A stretch of DNA of 43,088 nucleotides from Ascidiaceihabitans sp. (GCA_028388995.1 JAOEQC010000010.1:1-43088); one strand, 5' to 3'; shown: positions 1-9,497, numbered from the stretch's first letter. Program-made: numbers and translations. The notes: generated by a model not told the origin, from the sequence alone.

Positions 1-1
1 C

Positions 2-280
2 ATGGATCTTAGCGAAGCTGTTTTTCGCGAAGTTGGTTTATCACGTAACGAAAGTGCGCAATTGGTAGAAAGTGTCTTGGATCATGTTTCTGACGCTTTG
101 GTAAAAGGTGAACAGGTTAAAATTTCTTCCTTTGGTACGTTTTCAGTGCGCAGCAAATCAGCTCGTGTTGGACGAAACCCAAAAACCGGTGAAGAAGTTC
201 CAATTAATCCGCGCCGCGTCCTTACATTCCGTCCGTCACATCTGATGAAAGACCGTGTTGCTTCAGGCAACAAGTCTTGA
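2..280 (+). CDS. ihfA: Integration host factor subunit alpha (5' end cut by window)
   Basis: This is the DNA-bending histone-like subunit IhfA, which pairs with IhfB to shape promoters, recombination sites and replication regions. The visible 92 residues cover nearly the whole HU/IHF fold, including the beta-arm stretch [13 protein letters not shown] with the intercalating proline, and the C-terminal [10 protein letters not shown] helix. Alphaproteobacterial IhfA normally has a few residues before MDLSEAVF, so the true start probably lies left of the window and the ATG at position 2 is internal. The gene ends in TGA at 278-280, four bases before the MerR-type gene, so the two are probably co-transcribed. 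Confidence 0.95.
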   Translation: MDLSEAVFREVGLSRNESAQLVESVLDHVSDALVKGEQVKISSFGTFSVRSKSARVGRNPKTGEEVPINPRRVLTFRPSHLMKDRVASGNKS

Positions 281-284
281 TCTT

Positions 285-1487
285 ATGACAAAGTCTGCGG
301 ACGCTTTTCGTACCATTTCAGAAGTTGCAGATTGGCTTGGCGTCCAGACGCACGTTCTACGTTTTTGGGAAAGTAAATTTACGCAAGTGAAGCCTGTAAA
401 ACGTGCAGGTGGTCGCCGGTATTACCGTCCTGCAGACATGCAACTGTTAGGTGGTATTCAAAAACTACTGTACCAGGATGGCCTTACAATTAAAGGCGTT
501 CAGAAGGTATTACGCGAAAAAGGTATGGCGCATGCGTTAGCCCTTTCGCCACCTGTCGACGGTGGCAAAGTCGAACCAATGGTTATAGAATCAGAAGCGG
601 CTATGACGATGGAAGCAGAGCCAGAAACTGCAACAATCCTACCGCTTGTTCCGAAGGCGAAAGTTGAAGAACCAACGGAACGACCCTCATTGACTGAAGA
701 TGAAACCACGTCAGAAGTTGAAATCATGAGCGAAGAGAGAATTACAGAAATCGTCGAAACCACTACGCTAAAAGATGGTGTCTCTGACGCGACCGCAGAG
801 ATAGAAACTGTGACCCCTCTTGTGGTTGACGTTCTGGACATAACCGAACCCGAGGAACTAAAGACTTCATCAGTCGACGGCAGTTTTGAAGAACCTGCGA
901 AAACGATCGAAGATGAACCAGCCGTGCAGGAACCTGCCGACGAGTTACTAGAATCACCTGAAATCGAAGAGCGCTTCGTCCTTGAACCGGTTGTGGAAGA
1001 GACATCCGATTCGGTTGAGCAGATTGAAGAGTTTTCGGTCGTCGATCCAGAACCTGCATTAGAACTAGTGCCAGAAAAACCTGTTGCTGACGATATTGAT
1101 CCGCTACCCGTCATGCCAGCCTTTTTAAGCCGCTCGACAGCGGAGCCGAGCATATCTGTGCCCAATCAGCCAGTCCCTGTCGATGAACAATATGTTGAGG
1201 AAAAAGTAGAACCTCAAATCGCCGAAAACGAAGTTGAAGACGCCGTTGTTGAAGCTGAAGTCACCGTTGTTCCAGAAATAGGGACGACCAAACCGGAGGC
1301 ACCAGCCCCTTTGGGCACAGACCTACCAGAACCGCCGGCTGAACACGAAATTCAAACCTCTCCACGTGCTCTAGCTGCGCTGTCCAAGGTCAATGTACTT
1401 ACCTCTGAACAAGCAGCATCTATTGCGCCGCTTTTGGCGCAACTGCGCGATACGCGTGATCGCATGACGCTGGGCCGCAAAGAATAG
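285..1487 (+). CDS. MerR-family regulator with long acidic tail
   Basis: The N-terminal part (residues about 8-80) is a MerR winged-helix DNA-binding domain: [20 protein letters not shown], then [17 protein letters not shown]. Instead of a MerR dimerisation helix and ligand domain, about 270 residues follow that are dominated by Glu, Val, Pro and Thr and look disordered. A short conserved-looking tail resumes near residue 360 ([23 protein letters not shown]). I chose ATG 285 rather than GTG 255 because the latter lies inside ihfA and the [13 protein letters not shown] start matches the family. Pairing with ihfA is typical of Rhodobacteraceae. The effector and regulon are not recognisable. The acidic tail may be a protein contact surface (inference). 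Confidence 0.88.
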   Translation: MTKSADAFRTISEVADWLGVQTHVLRFWESKFTQVKPVKRAGGRRYYRPADMQLLGGIQKLLYQDGLTIKGVQKVLREKGMAHALALSPPVDGGKVEPMVIESEAAMTMEAEPETATILPLVPKAKVEEPTERPSLTEDETTSEVEIMSEERITEIVETTTLKDGVSDATAEIETVTPLVVDVLDITEPEELKTSSVDGSFEEPAKTIEDEPAVQEPADELLESPEIEERFVLEPVVEETSDSVEQIEEFSVVDPEPALELVPEKPVADDIDPLPVMPAFLSRSTAEPSISVPNQPVPVDEQYVEEKVEPQIAENEVEDAVVEAEVTVVPEIGTTKPEAPAPLGTDLPEPPAEHEIQTSPRALAALSKVNVLTSEQAASIAPLLAQLRDTRDRMTLGRKE

Positions 1488-1544
1488 CCAAGTGCCAATT
1501 CCCCCTTGCCTCAAGCCACAAATCGCGTATGACATCTCACAAGT

Positions 1545-1621
1545 CGGGCTATGGCGCAGTCTGGTAGCGCGTCCGTCTGGGGGACGGAAGGCCGCAGGTT
1601 CGAGTCCTGCTAGCCCGACCA
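1545..1621 (+). tRNA. tRNA-Pro (anticodon GGG)
   Basis: The cloverleaf can be drawn directly. The acceptor stem is CGGGCTA (1545-1551) paired with TAGCCCG (1611-1617). The anticodon stem TCCGT/ACGGA holds loop CTGGGGG, giving anticodon GGG, which reads the CCC codon of proline. The T-arm contains GGTTCGAGTCC. Discriminator A1618 is followed by an encoded CCA. The C at position 1 is typical of bacterial proline tRNAs. It lies 57 bases after the MerR-type gene. Confidence 0.95.
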
Positions 1622-1640
1622 ATTATAAACCTGCACAAAC

Positions 1641-1668
1641 CGCCCGTACCTTCGGCGTGCGGGCGTTT
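1641..1668 (+). terminator. Intrinsic terminator after tRNA-Pro
   Basis: A 9-bp stem (1641-1649 with 1657-1665, one G-U pair) closes a 7-base CTTCGGC loop and is followed by TTT. It sits 20 bases after the tRNA and before dcd, so it probably ends the tRNA transcript. Confidence 0.6.
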
Positions 1669-1692
1669 GGCGTTTAAACAAGAGTAAATTTT

Positions 1693-2763
1693 ATGACCGG
1701 TGTCGTTCCAAATCAGCAGATCAGCGAAATGATCCAAAGTGGGCAAATCAACGCTGCTCCATTGGTTATTGGTGCGCAAATCCAACCAGCCAGCCTCGAT
1801 CTTCGTCTGGGTAATGTTGCCTATCGCGTGCGTGCGTCGTTCCTTACGGGTCACGGTGCGAAAGTCACGGATCGGTTGAAAGAGTTTGAAATGCACCGCG
1901 TCGACCTGACAGATGGTGCTGTGTTGGAAAAAGGCTGCGTCTATGTAGTGCCTTTGATGGAAAGCCTTGCGCTGCCTGAAGGTATGAACGCTGTGGCCAA
2001 TGCCAAAAGCTCTACCGGTCGCCTGGATCTGCTTACTCGTACGATCACTGATGGTGGGACTGAATTTGACCGAATTCCATCGGGCTATGCTGGACCATTG
2101 TACGCTGAAATCTGCCCACGCTCCTTTTCTGTGTTGGTCCGTCCAGGCATGCGCCTGAACCAAATTCGCTTCCGTACAGGACATGCAGTTCTGGACGATC
2201 CGGCACTGGCTAACCTTCACGCCGAAATCCCATTGGTGAACGGCGATCCAGTGATCGATGACGGCTTGGGCTTTTCGGTTGATTTGAACCTGCCGGGCTC
2301 AACACTGGTGGGATACCGCGCAAAGCCTCATACGGGTGTCATCGATTTGGATCTGATCGGTCATTACGATCCAACCGCGTATTGGGAAGAAGTGCACAAT
2401 ACGGATGGTCATATCATCCTTGATCCGGGCGCGTTCTATATCTTGGTAAGCCGTGAAGCCGTTTGCATTCCGCCAGACTATGCTGCGGAAATGGCACCCT
2501 ATCTTGCAATGGTTGGCGAATTTCGCGTGCACTATGCAGGGTTCTTTGACCCTGGGTTTGGACACGAGTCAGCTGGTGGCGCAGGATCACGCGGTGTGTT
2601 GGAAGTACGCTGTCACGAGGCGCCGTTCGTCTTAGAACATGGCCAAGTAGTTGGGCGTTTGGTGTATGAAAAAATGGCCGAAGCCCCTACTCAGCTATAC
2701 GGCGTCGGCATAGCCTCAAACTACCAAGGCCAAGGCCTTAAGTTGTCTAAGCAATTCAAATAA
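1693..2763 (+). CDS. dcd: dCTP deaminase, fused double-domain form
   Basis: This enzyme deaminates dCTP to dUTP, feeding thymidylate synthesis. The usual Dcd is about 190 residues, but this one has 356 and appears to carry two copies of the dUTPase-like fold. The first half has the clear active-site region (NAKSSTGRLDLL near residue 97, then GYAGPLYAEICPRSF and PGMRLNQIRF). The second half has a related but diverged stretch (YAGFFDPGFGHES near residue 275, then VLEVRCHEAPFVLEHGQVVG). Long Dcd proteins of this type are known in alphaproteobacteria. Only the N-terminal copy looks fully catalytic. The gene stands alone, followed by a convergent minus-strand block. Confidence 0.9.
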   Translation: MTGVVPNQQISEMIQSGQINAAPLVIGAQIQPASLDLRLGNVAYRVRASFLTGHGAKVTDRLKEFEMHRVDLTDGAVLEKGCVYVVPLMESLALPEGMNAVANAKSSTGRLDLLTRTITDGGTEFDRIPSGYAGPLYAEICPRSFSVLVRPGMRLNQIRFRTGHAVLDDPALANLHAEIPLVNGDPVIDDGLGFSVDLNLPGSTLVGYRAKPHTGVIDLDLIGHYDPTAYWEEVHNTDGHIILDPGAFYILVSREAVCIPPDYAAEMAPYLAMVGEFRVHYAGFFDPGFGHESAGGAGSRGVLEVRCHEAPFVLEHGQVVGRLVYEKMAEAPTQLYGVGIASNYQGQGLKLSKQFK

Positions 2764-2840
2764 AGGTTAAATATTGCCCGTTAGCGGTGGTTATTGCGAC
2801 CTGTTGGCTTACCGTAGTCGTCAATTTCGCCCTGTGGTGG

Positions 2841-2957
2841 TTATTTTCCGCGGCGTTTAGACAACATGTTAGATCCGGCTTTCATACTGCTATCGATGCC
2901 TTTGTAGATCAAACGGTTCATAATCTGACGAATGATCATATTGATAATGTGGTTCAT
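2841..2957 (-). CDS. Small basic 38-residue protein downstream of scpB
   Basis: I read a 38-codon frame starting MNHIINMIIRQIMNRLIYKG and ending in SKRRGK-TAA. It is preceded by an AGGGGA ribosome-binding site about 12 bases before the ATG. The protein is an amphipathic or hydrophobic helix with a basic C-terminus. It lies 65 bases downstream of scpB on the same strand and may be the last gene of the nagZ-scpA-scpB operon. It resembles short unannotated proteins I recall from Rhodobacteraceae, but I cannot name a family. An in-frame ATG ten codons upstream is possible but has no obvious binding site. The function is unknown. A peripheral-membrane or nucleic-acid-binding role would fit the charge pattern (inference). 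Confidence 0.55.
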   Translation of the reverse strand: MNHIINMIIRQIMNRLIYKGIDSSMKAGSNMLSKRRGK

Positions 2958-3022
2958 ATGTATGGGTCGTTCCCCTAACTGCTTCATGCACTCGATACAC
3001 CGAAACTATGGCGAGGATCAGA

Positions 3023-3679
3023 TCAATCTTCAAAAAGTTCTGACTGGCCTTCATTCGTGTCATCTTCGTCGTCAATATCGCCCGGCCCTGGCACAGTCCC
3101 AGGTGGAGGCCTGTTTTCCAACAGCCCTGCGGAACGGAGTTCTTTAAGCCCCGGAAGATCGCGTGCAGTCTCAAGCCCGAAGTGACCTAAGAAGTTCTGC
3201 GTGACAACGAATGTAACGGGGCGCCCAGGCGTCATCTTACGCCTGCCAAAACGTATCCATTCCATTTCTAGCAACTGATCAACCGTTCCGCGGCTCACAG
3301 ATACACCGCGTATCTCTTCGATTTCAGCGCGCGTGACAGGTTGGTGATAGGCGATGATCGCCAGTGTCTCGATCGCAGCCCGACTAAGTTTGCGGGTCTC
3401 AACAGTTTCCTTTTGCATGAGAAAACCAAGGTCAGGTGAGGTGCGCATGGTCCATGCATCCCCAACCTTGTTCAGATTCACACCGCGCCCCTCGTAGAGT
3501 TTAAGCAGGTGCACAATCGCCTCTGCCGCGTCGCAACCATGGGGCATACGTGCTTCAAATTCACGCACCGTCACAGGTTCTGCACTGGCAAAAAGGATCG
3601 CTTCAACCATGCGCTCTTGTTCGCCCATGGGCGGAGGTTCAAACAGGCTTTCCTCTTTTAAGTCAATACTTTTAGTCAC
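3023..3679 (-). CDS. scpB: Segregation and condensation protein B
   Basis: ScpB is the winged-helix partner of the kleisin ScpA in the bacterial SMC condensin complex, which compacts and separates chromosomes. The 218-residue protein shows the two winged-helix modules: VEAILFASAEPVTVREFEAR near residue 25, and LSRAAIETLAIIAYHQPVTRAEIEEIRGV near residue 98. An acidic tail closes it. The start is GTG at 3677-3679, which shares its first base with the last base of the scpA TAG stop. This tight overlap implies translational coupling. Order and strand match the usual nagZ-scpA-scpB arrangement of the lineage. Confidence 0.94.
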   Translation of the reverse strand: MTKSIDLKEESLFEPPPMGEQERMVEAILFASAEPVTVREFEARMPHGCDAAEAIVHLLKLYEGRGVNLNKVGDAWTMRTSPDLGFLMQKETVETRKLSRAAIETLAIIAYHQPVTRAEIEEIRGVSVSRGTVDQLLEMEWIRFGRRKMTPGRPVTFVVTQNFLGHFGLETARDLPGLKELRSAGLLENRPPPGTVPGPGDIDDEDDTNEGQSELFED

Positions 3680-4464
3680 TATCTTGAAGTCCTTTTACGC
3701 AACTCAATCGGTGCAAAGCTTTCGGATTGGCGAATTTCTAAATGGCCCTCTTTCACCAGTTCCAACGAGGCTGCAAATGTCGCCGCCGTTGCGGAGCGCC
3801 GTTTGACCGGATCATTTGCCCATCCGTCAGGAAGGTAGCTGACTATATCAGTCCATTCTCCTCTGTAGCCAATCAAATCGCGCATCCGTTCCAATGCCTG
3901 TTCCATTGTGAAGACACTGTCACGATCCATCACAAACGGGCGGAAATCATCGCGGGTTCTAAGACGTGCATAGCCTTGCATCAAATCCAACAAAGTGGCG
4001 GTATAAGTAACCTTCTTAACCCGCTCGACCACTTCGATTTGACCACGGGCAAAAAAATCACGGCCCAATTGATCTCGGCCCATTAGGCGTGCGGCGCTGT
4101 CGCGCATCGCCTGAAGCCGTTCCAATTGAAACGCCAAGTGTGCGGCCAGTTCTTCGCCAGATGGTCCTTCCTCGGACTGATCAGGCGGCAATAACAATCG
4201 TGACTTAAGGAATGCCAACCACGCCGCCATCACCAAATAATCAGCAGCCAATTCAAGGCGCAGTGCCTTAGCCTTTTCAACAAAAGCGAGGTATTGATGG
4301 GCTAGTTCGAGCACTGAAATCTTGCGAAGATCAACCTTTTGGGTGCGGCTGAGGGTCAGCAAAAGGTCCAACGGCCCCTCGAACCCATCGACATCAATGA
4401 TCAACGCTTCTGCGGCCACCCTTTCGGCGACAGCGATACGTTCTTTTTCAAAAATGTCTTCCAT
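3679..4464 (-). CDS. scpA: Segregation and condensation protein A (kleisin)
   Basis: ScpA is the kleisin bridge of the SMC-ScpAB complex. The 261-residue protein has the conserved N-terminal kleisin motif VDGFEGPLDLLLTLSRTQKVDL (residues about 25-46, with the I/V-x-x-x-x-GPLDLLL signature) and a helical C-terminal winged-helix part. It starts at ATG 4462-4464, four bases after the nagZ stop, and overlaps scpB by one base, so the three genes form one transcription unit with balanced ScpA/ScpB synthesis likely. Confidence 0.94.
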   Translation of the reverse strand: MEDIFEKERIAVAERVAAEALIIDVDGFEGPLDLLLTLSRTQKVDLRKISVLELAHQYLAFVEKAKALRLELAADYLVMAAWLAFLKSRLLLPPDQSEEGPSGEELAAHLAFQLERLQAMRDSAARLMGRDQLGRDFFARGQIEVVERVKKVTYTATLLDLMQGYARLRTRDDFRPFVMDRDSVFTMEQALERMRDLIGYRGEWTDIVSYLPDGWANDPVKRRSATAATFAASLELVKEGHLEIRQSESFAPIELRKRTSR

Positions 4465-4468
4465 GACT

Positions 4469-5479
4469 TTATTGCGCCAACGCGCCCCCGCCTAACAGCA
4501 CTTTAAGTTCGGCGTCTAAGGCAGCAATGTCAATCATATCTGGTGTTTTGCGCATCTCAACGGCATGGATCCCGCGTTTTTGGGCTATATCTGTCATTTC
4601 ACCAGCGGCTTGTGCCACCTGTGTGCGTTCACCTAGGGTCCCGTTGCAATGCAAAATAACGTCACAACCCGCTTCGATTGATGCGCGGCTGAGCGTTCCC
4701 AGATCGCCGCTGAGGGCTTTCATCGAAATGTCATCAGTCATGATCAAACCATCGAAACCGATATCTGTGCGGATGACATCCATGACAGTTTTGGACAATG
4801 TTGCAGGTGCTTTATCGAGTGCGGTATAAACAAGATGCGCCGTCATCCCCATTGGCAGATCATTCAACGCCTTGAATGGCGCAAAATCTTGGGTATCCAA
4901 GCTATCGCGCGGCGCGTCTACTTTGGGCAAGTCAAAATGGCTGTCAGCGGTCGCACGACCATGTCCCGGGATATGTTTAACGACAGGCAGAACGCCACCA
5001 TCTAACAGACCATTAGCCGCAGCACGTCCCATTGCAGCGACGGTTAAAGAATCGGTTCCATAGCAACGATTGCGTAAAAACGAATGGGTTTCGGTTTTGG
5101 CAACATCGATCATTGGCGCGCAATTGCTGTCGATTCCGATGTCGCGCAGTTCATGAGCGATGATGCGGTGGCGCAGGTACATGGCACGTTGGGCGTTCTC
5201 GCCAGCTGCAGTGATAAAGTCCAAGGGGGGCAACCATTCACGCCACGTTGGACTGCGCAGTCGCTGGACACGCCCACCTTCTTGGTCGATTGTGATTGGG
5301 CATTCCCAACCCACAGCCTCGCGATAGTCATCGCAAAGCGCACGCACTTGATCAGGTGTATCGATATTACGGGCGAAAAGGATGAAACCAAAAGGGTTCA
5401 CATCCCGAAACAACGCCACTTCATCTGCTGTCAGCCGAAGGCCATCCCCATCAAGGATGGTCGCGCCAAAACGGTTCAT
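4469..5479 (-). CDS. nagZ: Beta-N-acetylhexosaminidase (peptidoglycan recycling)
   Basis: NagZ is a family-3 glycoside hydrolase that removes N-acetylglucosamine from cytosolic muropeptides during cell-wall recycling. The diagnostic KHIPGHG motif (residues about 168-174) is followed by D-S-H (179-181), the loop carrying the His-Asp acid/base pair. The nucleophile aspartate lies in MTDDISM (near 248-253). I take ATG 5477-5479, which overlaps the SPOR gene's TGA as ATGA and gives the usual start MNRFGATILD. The in-frame ATG at 5500 would add seven residues inside the neighbour. The 336-residue length is normal. Confidence 0.93.
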   Translation of the reverse strand: MNRFGATILDGDGLRLTADEVALFRDVNPFGFILFARNIDTPDQVRALCDDYREAVGWECPITIDQEGGRVQRLRSPTWREWLPPLDFITAAGENAQRAMYLRHRIIAHELRDIGIDSNCAPMIDVAKTETHSFLRNRCYGTDSLTVAAMGRAAANGLLDGGVLPVVKHIPGHGRATADSHFDLPKVDAPRDSLDTQDFAPFKALNDLPMGMTAHLVYTALDKAPATLSKTVMDVIRTDIGFDGLIMTDDISMKALSGDLGTLSRASIEAGCDVILHCNGTLGERTQVAQAAGEMTDIAQKRGIHAVEMRKTPDMIDIAALDAELKVLLGGGALAQ

Positions 5480-6471
5480 CGTGTGACGACTGGTATGCAA
5501 TCTGCGTTCTCAGCCAAAAGTGCGGAACAGAAACGACGTGCATCACTTAGGTCAGAAAAGCCCATCGCGCGAAGGCGATAGAATGTACGGCCACCGCTAT
5601 TAGCCTTTTGAACGATGCGGGATTTGCCTTGAAGGAAATCACCAAAGCGGCCCTCAATCTTGTCCCACTGGCTACGCGCCACTTCGGCACTATCGAATGC
5701 CCCAAGCTGAACCAGGCGTGTTCCAGCAGGCACTGATGTTGGATCGACATCGGTAACGGTTGTCTTGGCAGGTGCAGACATCGGAATAACGACAGCAGGT
5801 GCTGAAACTGGGCGTAGCACTGGGCGTAAAGAGTGACGCAAGCCTGCGGCTTGGATCGCCGTATCTCCAGTCACATTCGCTGAAGCAACAGTTGTCACTG
5901 CGCTCACAACTTTAGCGCCAGTGGTAGTGTTAATCACATCCGCGCCTTGGGTCAGCTGGCGCACCAAATCTTCAACGCTTCCAGCTTCTGGTGTGTTTGA
6001 CGTTGTGTCGACAGCAACAGTTTCAATTGGATTAGAAATGGCAGCTGACAAATCCAGTGGCGCAGGCTGTTGCACAGATGCAACCACTTGTGCAGAAACG
6101 GGGGTATCTTCGACAGCCAGAGCGACCGGTTTTGGGGCCAAAACCAACGTGTCTGTTGGTGCTGCGGCAGTGCCAGCAGCCGCGACTTCGTTTACAGAAA
6201 GCCCTTGGTTCAATGCAAGTTGGCCACCCGGATTGTCCGGAATGAGTCGCATTTCACCACTTATCGCTTGAACGACAGGTAGGCCTGTTACGTCGCGGAC
6301 CATCAATTTGTATCCCCAAACACCAACGCCAGCTATGAGCGCCGCAGAAAGACCTGCCGCGACCATATTGATGATGGTGTTTAATGAGTTAACCGACATC
6401 ATTGGTGATGAAGCGCCCGCAGATGTATAACCGTGAGCATCCATATTATGGGAGTAAGAAACGTTTGCCAT
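5476..6471 (-). CDS. SPOR-domain envelope protein
   Basis: This 331-residue protein is probably a bitopic inner-membrane protein. A short cytoplasmic N-terminus precedes one transmembrane helix (residues about 31-52). A long Ala/Val/Pro-rich periplasmic linker leads to a C-terminal SPOR domain from about residue 250 (GTRLVQLGAFDSAEVARSQW). SPOR domains bind denuded glycan at the division septum, so a role in septal cell-wall synthesis is likely by family. It lies between argS and nagZ, which is a conserved order in Rhodobacteraceae, and overlaps nagZ by four bases. Confidence 0.88.
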   Translation of the reverse strand: MANVSYSHNMDAHGYTSAGASSPMMSVNSLNTIINMVAAGLSAALIAGVGVWGYKLMVRDVTGLPVVQAISGEMRLIPDNPGGQLALNQGLSVNEVAAAGTAAAPTDTLVLAPKPVALAVEDTPVSAQVVASVQQPAPLDLSAAISNPIETVAVDTTSNTPEAGSVEDLVRQLTQGADVINTTTGAKVVSAVTTVASANVTGDTAIQAAGLRHSLRPVLRPVSAPAVVIPMSAPAKTTVTDVDPTSVPAGTRLVQLGAFDSAEVARSQWDKIEGRFGDFLQGKSRIVQKANSGGRTFYRLRAMGFSDLSDARRFCSALLAENADCIPVVTR

Positions 6472-6548
6472 TTTTGCCTCGTTGCCCGTTCGGGTACATT
6501 GCCCAACGGATCTACTGAATTATGCCTGTTCAGCCGAGGCGGTTATTT

Positions 6549-8291
6549 TTAACGCATCTCTTCGGCTGGCTCTATCCCTAGAATACCAAGGCCTGCAGCT
6601 ATTACAACAGCCGCTGAACGTGCTAGGGCAATTTTTGCTTGGGACGTTTTCGTATCATCCTGTAAGAAGCGCAATTCAGGCAATTCATTGCCACGGTTCC
6701 ACAACCCGTGGAACTCACCCGCCAGCTCATAAAGGTAGAATGCAATGCGGTGCGGTTCGTTGCTGCGCGCGGCTGTTTCCAGCAAACGTGGCCATTCAGC
6801 CAACTTAGCCGCCAGAGTCAATTCCGCCTCGTGATTGACCAGTGTCAGATCAGCAGCAGCCAATGTCGCGTCATCAACAGCAACACCTGCTTCAACCGCT
6901 TTGCGCAAAACCGAATTCACACGTGCGTGGGCGTATTGAACATAGAATACAGGATTGTCGCGGCTTTGTTCAAGCACCTTGGCAAAATCAAAATCAAGCG
7001 GCGCATCGTTTTTGCGCGTTAGCATTACAAAACGGGTCACGTCAGACCCAACCTGATCAACCACATCGCGCAGGGTTACGAATGTCCCTGCCCGCTTGGA
7101 CATTTTGAACGGTTCACCATCTTTGAATAGCTTGACCAGTTGCGTCAGCTTGATATCAAGCGGCACAGTGCCACCAGACAATGCAGACACAGCAGCCTTC
7201 ATACGTTTTACATAGCCGCCGTGATCGGCACCAAAAACGTCAATCAACAGATCATAGCCACGTTCAACCTTGTCAAAGTGATATGCAATGTCAGGGGCAA
7301 AGTATGTCCAAGCGCCATCAGACTTTTTCACAGGACGATCGACGTCATCACCGTGTTCGGTTGATTTAAACAAGGTTTGCTCGCGTGGTTCCCAATCCTC
7401 AGGTTTTTTGCCTTTTGGTGGTTCAAGCACGCCTTCATAAATCAGGCCCTTTTCTTCAAGCGACTTGATGGATTTTTCAATTAGGCCGGACCCGTACAGT
7501 GATTTCTCTGAAAAGAAGCGGTCCATTTTGATGCCAAGCTGCGCAAGATCGGAACGGATCAAATCCATCATCGCCTCGGTTCCAAACTCACGGATGTCTT
7601 GCAACCAAACATCTTCGCTTTTGCCCACGTAGGCATCGCCAACCTTAGCTTTCAGCGACTCACCGGTCTCGATCAGGTAATCGCCCGGGTATGTGCCATC
7701 CTCAAAAGCCACCTCTTGGCCGTGGGCCTCAAGGTAGCGAAGGTAAACGGAACGGGCCAACACATCGACCTGCGCGCCGCCATCGTTGATGTAGTATTCG
7801 CGTGTTACGTCATAACCTGCGAAATCCAGCATGGATGCCAATGCATCACCAAAAACCGCACCGCGCGTGTGACCAACGTGCAAAGGACCCGTTGGGTTTG
7901 CGCTGACATATTCGACGTTAACCTTTTTGTTCTCACCTATTGTCGAGCGACCAAAATCTGTACCTGATTTGAGCACAGCGCCGATGACACCCTGCCAAAG
8001 AGAGGCCGAAAGACGAAGGTTTAGAAAACCAGGCCCTGCGACTTCAGTAGCGGCAATCCGATTATCGGCTGCCAAACGTGCCGCCAATGAATTCGCGATT
8101 TCGCGTGGCTTAAGACCTGCAGGCTTGGCCAAAACCATCGCCGCATTGGTCGCCATATCGCCATGCGATGCATCACGCGGCGGCTCTACCGTTACGTTGT
8201 CAAAGCTAAGGCCAGCGGGCAAATGCCCTGCGTCAACCATGGCGTTGAGGTCAGCAATCACTTGGGTGCGGATATCGGCAAACAGGTTCAT
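6549..8291 (-). CDS. argS: Arginyl-tRNA synthetase
   Basis: This class I aminoacyl-tRNA synthetase charges tRNA-Arg. The HIGH-type motif is HVGH (residues about 139-142) inside [16 protein letters not shown], and the KMSK loop is at about 397-400 (KMSKRAG). An N-terminal Add-1 domain and a C-terminal DALR-type anticodon domain ([15 protein letters not shown] onward) flank the core. At 580 residues the length is normal. I chose ATG 8289-8291 over the TTG immediately before it because an AGGA site is correctly spaced. No arginine-pathway gene is nearby; the order dgt-argS-SPOR is lineage typical. Confidence 0.96.
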   Translation of the reverse strand: MNLFADIRTQVIADLNAMVDAGHLPAGLSFDNVTVEPPRDASHGDMATNAAMVLAKPAGLKPREIANSLAARLAADNRIAATEVAGPGFLNLRLSASLWQGVIGAVLKSGTDFGRSTIGENKKVNVEYVSANPTGPLHVGHTRGAVFGDALASMLDFAGYDVTREYYINDGGAQVDVLARSVYLRYLEAHGQEVAFEDGTYPGDYLIETGESLKAKVGDAYVGKSEDVWLQDIREFGTEAMMDLIRSDLAQLGIKMDRFFSEKSLYGSGLIEKSIKSLEEKGLIYEGVLEPPKGKKPEDWEPREQTLFKSTEHGDDVDRPVKKSDGAWTYFAPDIAYHFDKVERGYDLLIDVFGADHGGYVKRMKAAVSALSGGTVPLDIKLTQLVKLFKDGEPFKMSKRAGTFVTLRDVVDQVGSDVTRFVMLTRKNDAPLDFDFAKVLEQSRDNPVFYVQYAHARVNSVLRKAVEAGVAVDDATLAAADLTLVNHEAELTLAAKLAEWPRLLETAARSNEPHRIAFYLYELAGEFHGLWNRGNELPELRFLQDDTKTSQAKIALARSAAVVIAAGLGILGIEPAEEMR

Positions 8292-8357
8292 CAATTTAGT
8301 CCTAATACGGGTCGGGTGCGGTTTAGCACTTACGTGCCTAAGGTCAACGGGCGTTGA

Positions 8358-9497
8358 TTAGTGCTTGCCCAGGATACGTTCATATTCAAGCAATGCATAG
8401 CGGTCTGTCATACCCGAAATGTAATCGCAGACACGGCGTGCAATGGCGGTCTTGTCGGCACCTTGTAGTTCTTCATGCCAATTGCCGGGCAATTGAGAAG
8501 GATCATTCAGGAACAAGGGAAACAATTCGCGGATCACTGTTGTTACTTCTGCCCTCTTCGCCATCACCGCAGGTGCGCGGTACATCTGGTTGAACAGGAA
8601 GGAACGGATTTCGAGAAGGTCGGCAAAGACCACACCTGAGAAACGAATGACGGGGCGGCCCAAATGACGAATATCATGGGCGGATGTCGCACCACTTTCG
8701 TCCAAGATCACTCGCGAGGTCAAAATCACATCGCTGACCATCACACCAAATACACGGCGCAAGGCCTCGTGACGACGCCGATCAGTTTCAAGGTTGGGAT
8801 AGGCCGCGTCGACTTCTGCATAGGCCGCACCAATGATCGGCAGCTTCATAATGTCGGAATCTGTAAACAGCCCTGCTCGCAAACCGTCGTGCAGATCGTG
8901 GTTATTATAGGCAATATCGTCAGACAAAGCTGCTGCTTGCGCCTCAGCACTTGCATGGGTGTGCAGTTCTAGATCATGTGTCGCGTCATATTCAGCCAGC
9001 GCATAGGGTAGTTCGCCCACTACAGGACCGTTGTGTTTTGCGATGCCTTCTAAACATTCCCACGTTAGATTTAGACCATCGAATTCAGCATAGTGGCGTT
9101 CTAAATCGGTAACGATTTTAATGGCTTGAGCATTGTGATCAAAGCCGCCGTAAGGGGCCATCATCTCATGCAGCACGTCCTCGCCTGCGTGGCCAAAGGG
9201 CGGATGTCCAAGGTCGTGTGCCAGTGCAACAGCTTCTGTTAGCTCGCCGTTCAGGCCCAGTGCGCCTGCAATCGTGCGGGCGACTTGGGCTACCTCGATC
9301 GAGTGCGTCAGGCGCGTGCGGAAATAATCGCCTTCGTGTTCAACGAAAACTTGGGTTTTATGTTTCAGCCTGCGAAACGCACTGGCGTGAATGATACGGT
9401 CCCTATCACGTTGAAAACATGATCGAAAACTAAACTCTTCTTCCGCTACACGCCGTCTCTTGCTGTGTAGTGGATCAGAGGAAAATGGTGCCTGCAT
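8358..9497 (-). CDS. dgt: dNTP triphosphohydrolase, HD superfamily (dGTPase-like)
   Basis: This is a member of the HD-domain dNTPase family, which cleaves dNTPs to nucleosides and tripolyphosphate and so limits dNTP pools. The metal-binding residues are visible: H65 in TRLTHSIEVAQ, and HD at about 94-95 in ALAHDLGHPPFGH. The entry motif FQRDRDRIIHASAFRRLKHKTQV is typical. I place the start at ATG 9495-9497 (MQAPFSSDP), preceded by AAGGA. An upstream ATG at 9530 would intrude on the erpA control region. At 379 residues it belongs to the shorter alphaproteobacterial type-2 group. It diverges from erpA. Confidence 0.9.
   Translation of the reverse strand: MQAPFSSDPLHSKRRRVAEEEFSFRSCFQRDRDRIIHASAFRRLKHKTQVFVEHEGDYFRTRLTHSIEVAQVARTIAGALGLNGELTEAVALAHDLGHPPFGHAGEDVLHEMMAPYGGFDHNAQAIKIVTDLERHYAEFDGLNLTWECLEGIAKHNGPVVGELPYALAEYDATHDLELHTHASAEAQAAALSDDIAYNNHDLHDGLRAGLFTDSDIMKLPIIGAAYAEVDAAYPNLETDRRRHEALRRVFGVMVSDVILTSRVILDESGATSAHDIRHLGRPVIRFSGVVFADLLEIRSFLFNQMYRAPAVMAKRAEVTTVIRELFPLFLNDPSQLPGNWHEELQGADKTAIARRVCDYISGMTDRYALLEYERILGKH

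Noticed and set aside
500-1165. Long minus-strand Ser/Val/Thr-rich frame antisense to the MerR-type regulator
   Set aside because: Its odd composition is the mirror of the Glu/Val codons on the sense strand. It has no binding site and no recognisable family.
1549-2220. 223-codon minus-strand frame across tRNA-Pro and dcd
   Set aside because: It overlaps a tRNA gene and a well-conserved enzyme on the opposite strand, and its residues match nothing.
5084-5581. 165-codon plus-strand frame antisense to nagZ and the SPOR gene
   Set aside because: The minus-strand genes have clear catalytic and domain motifs, so this is a shadow frame.
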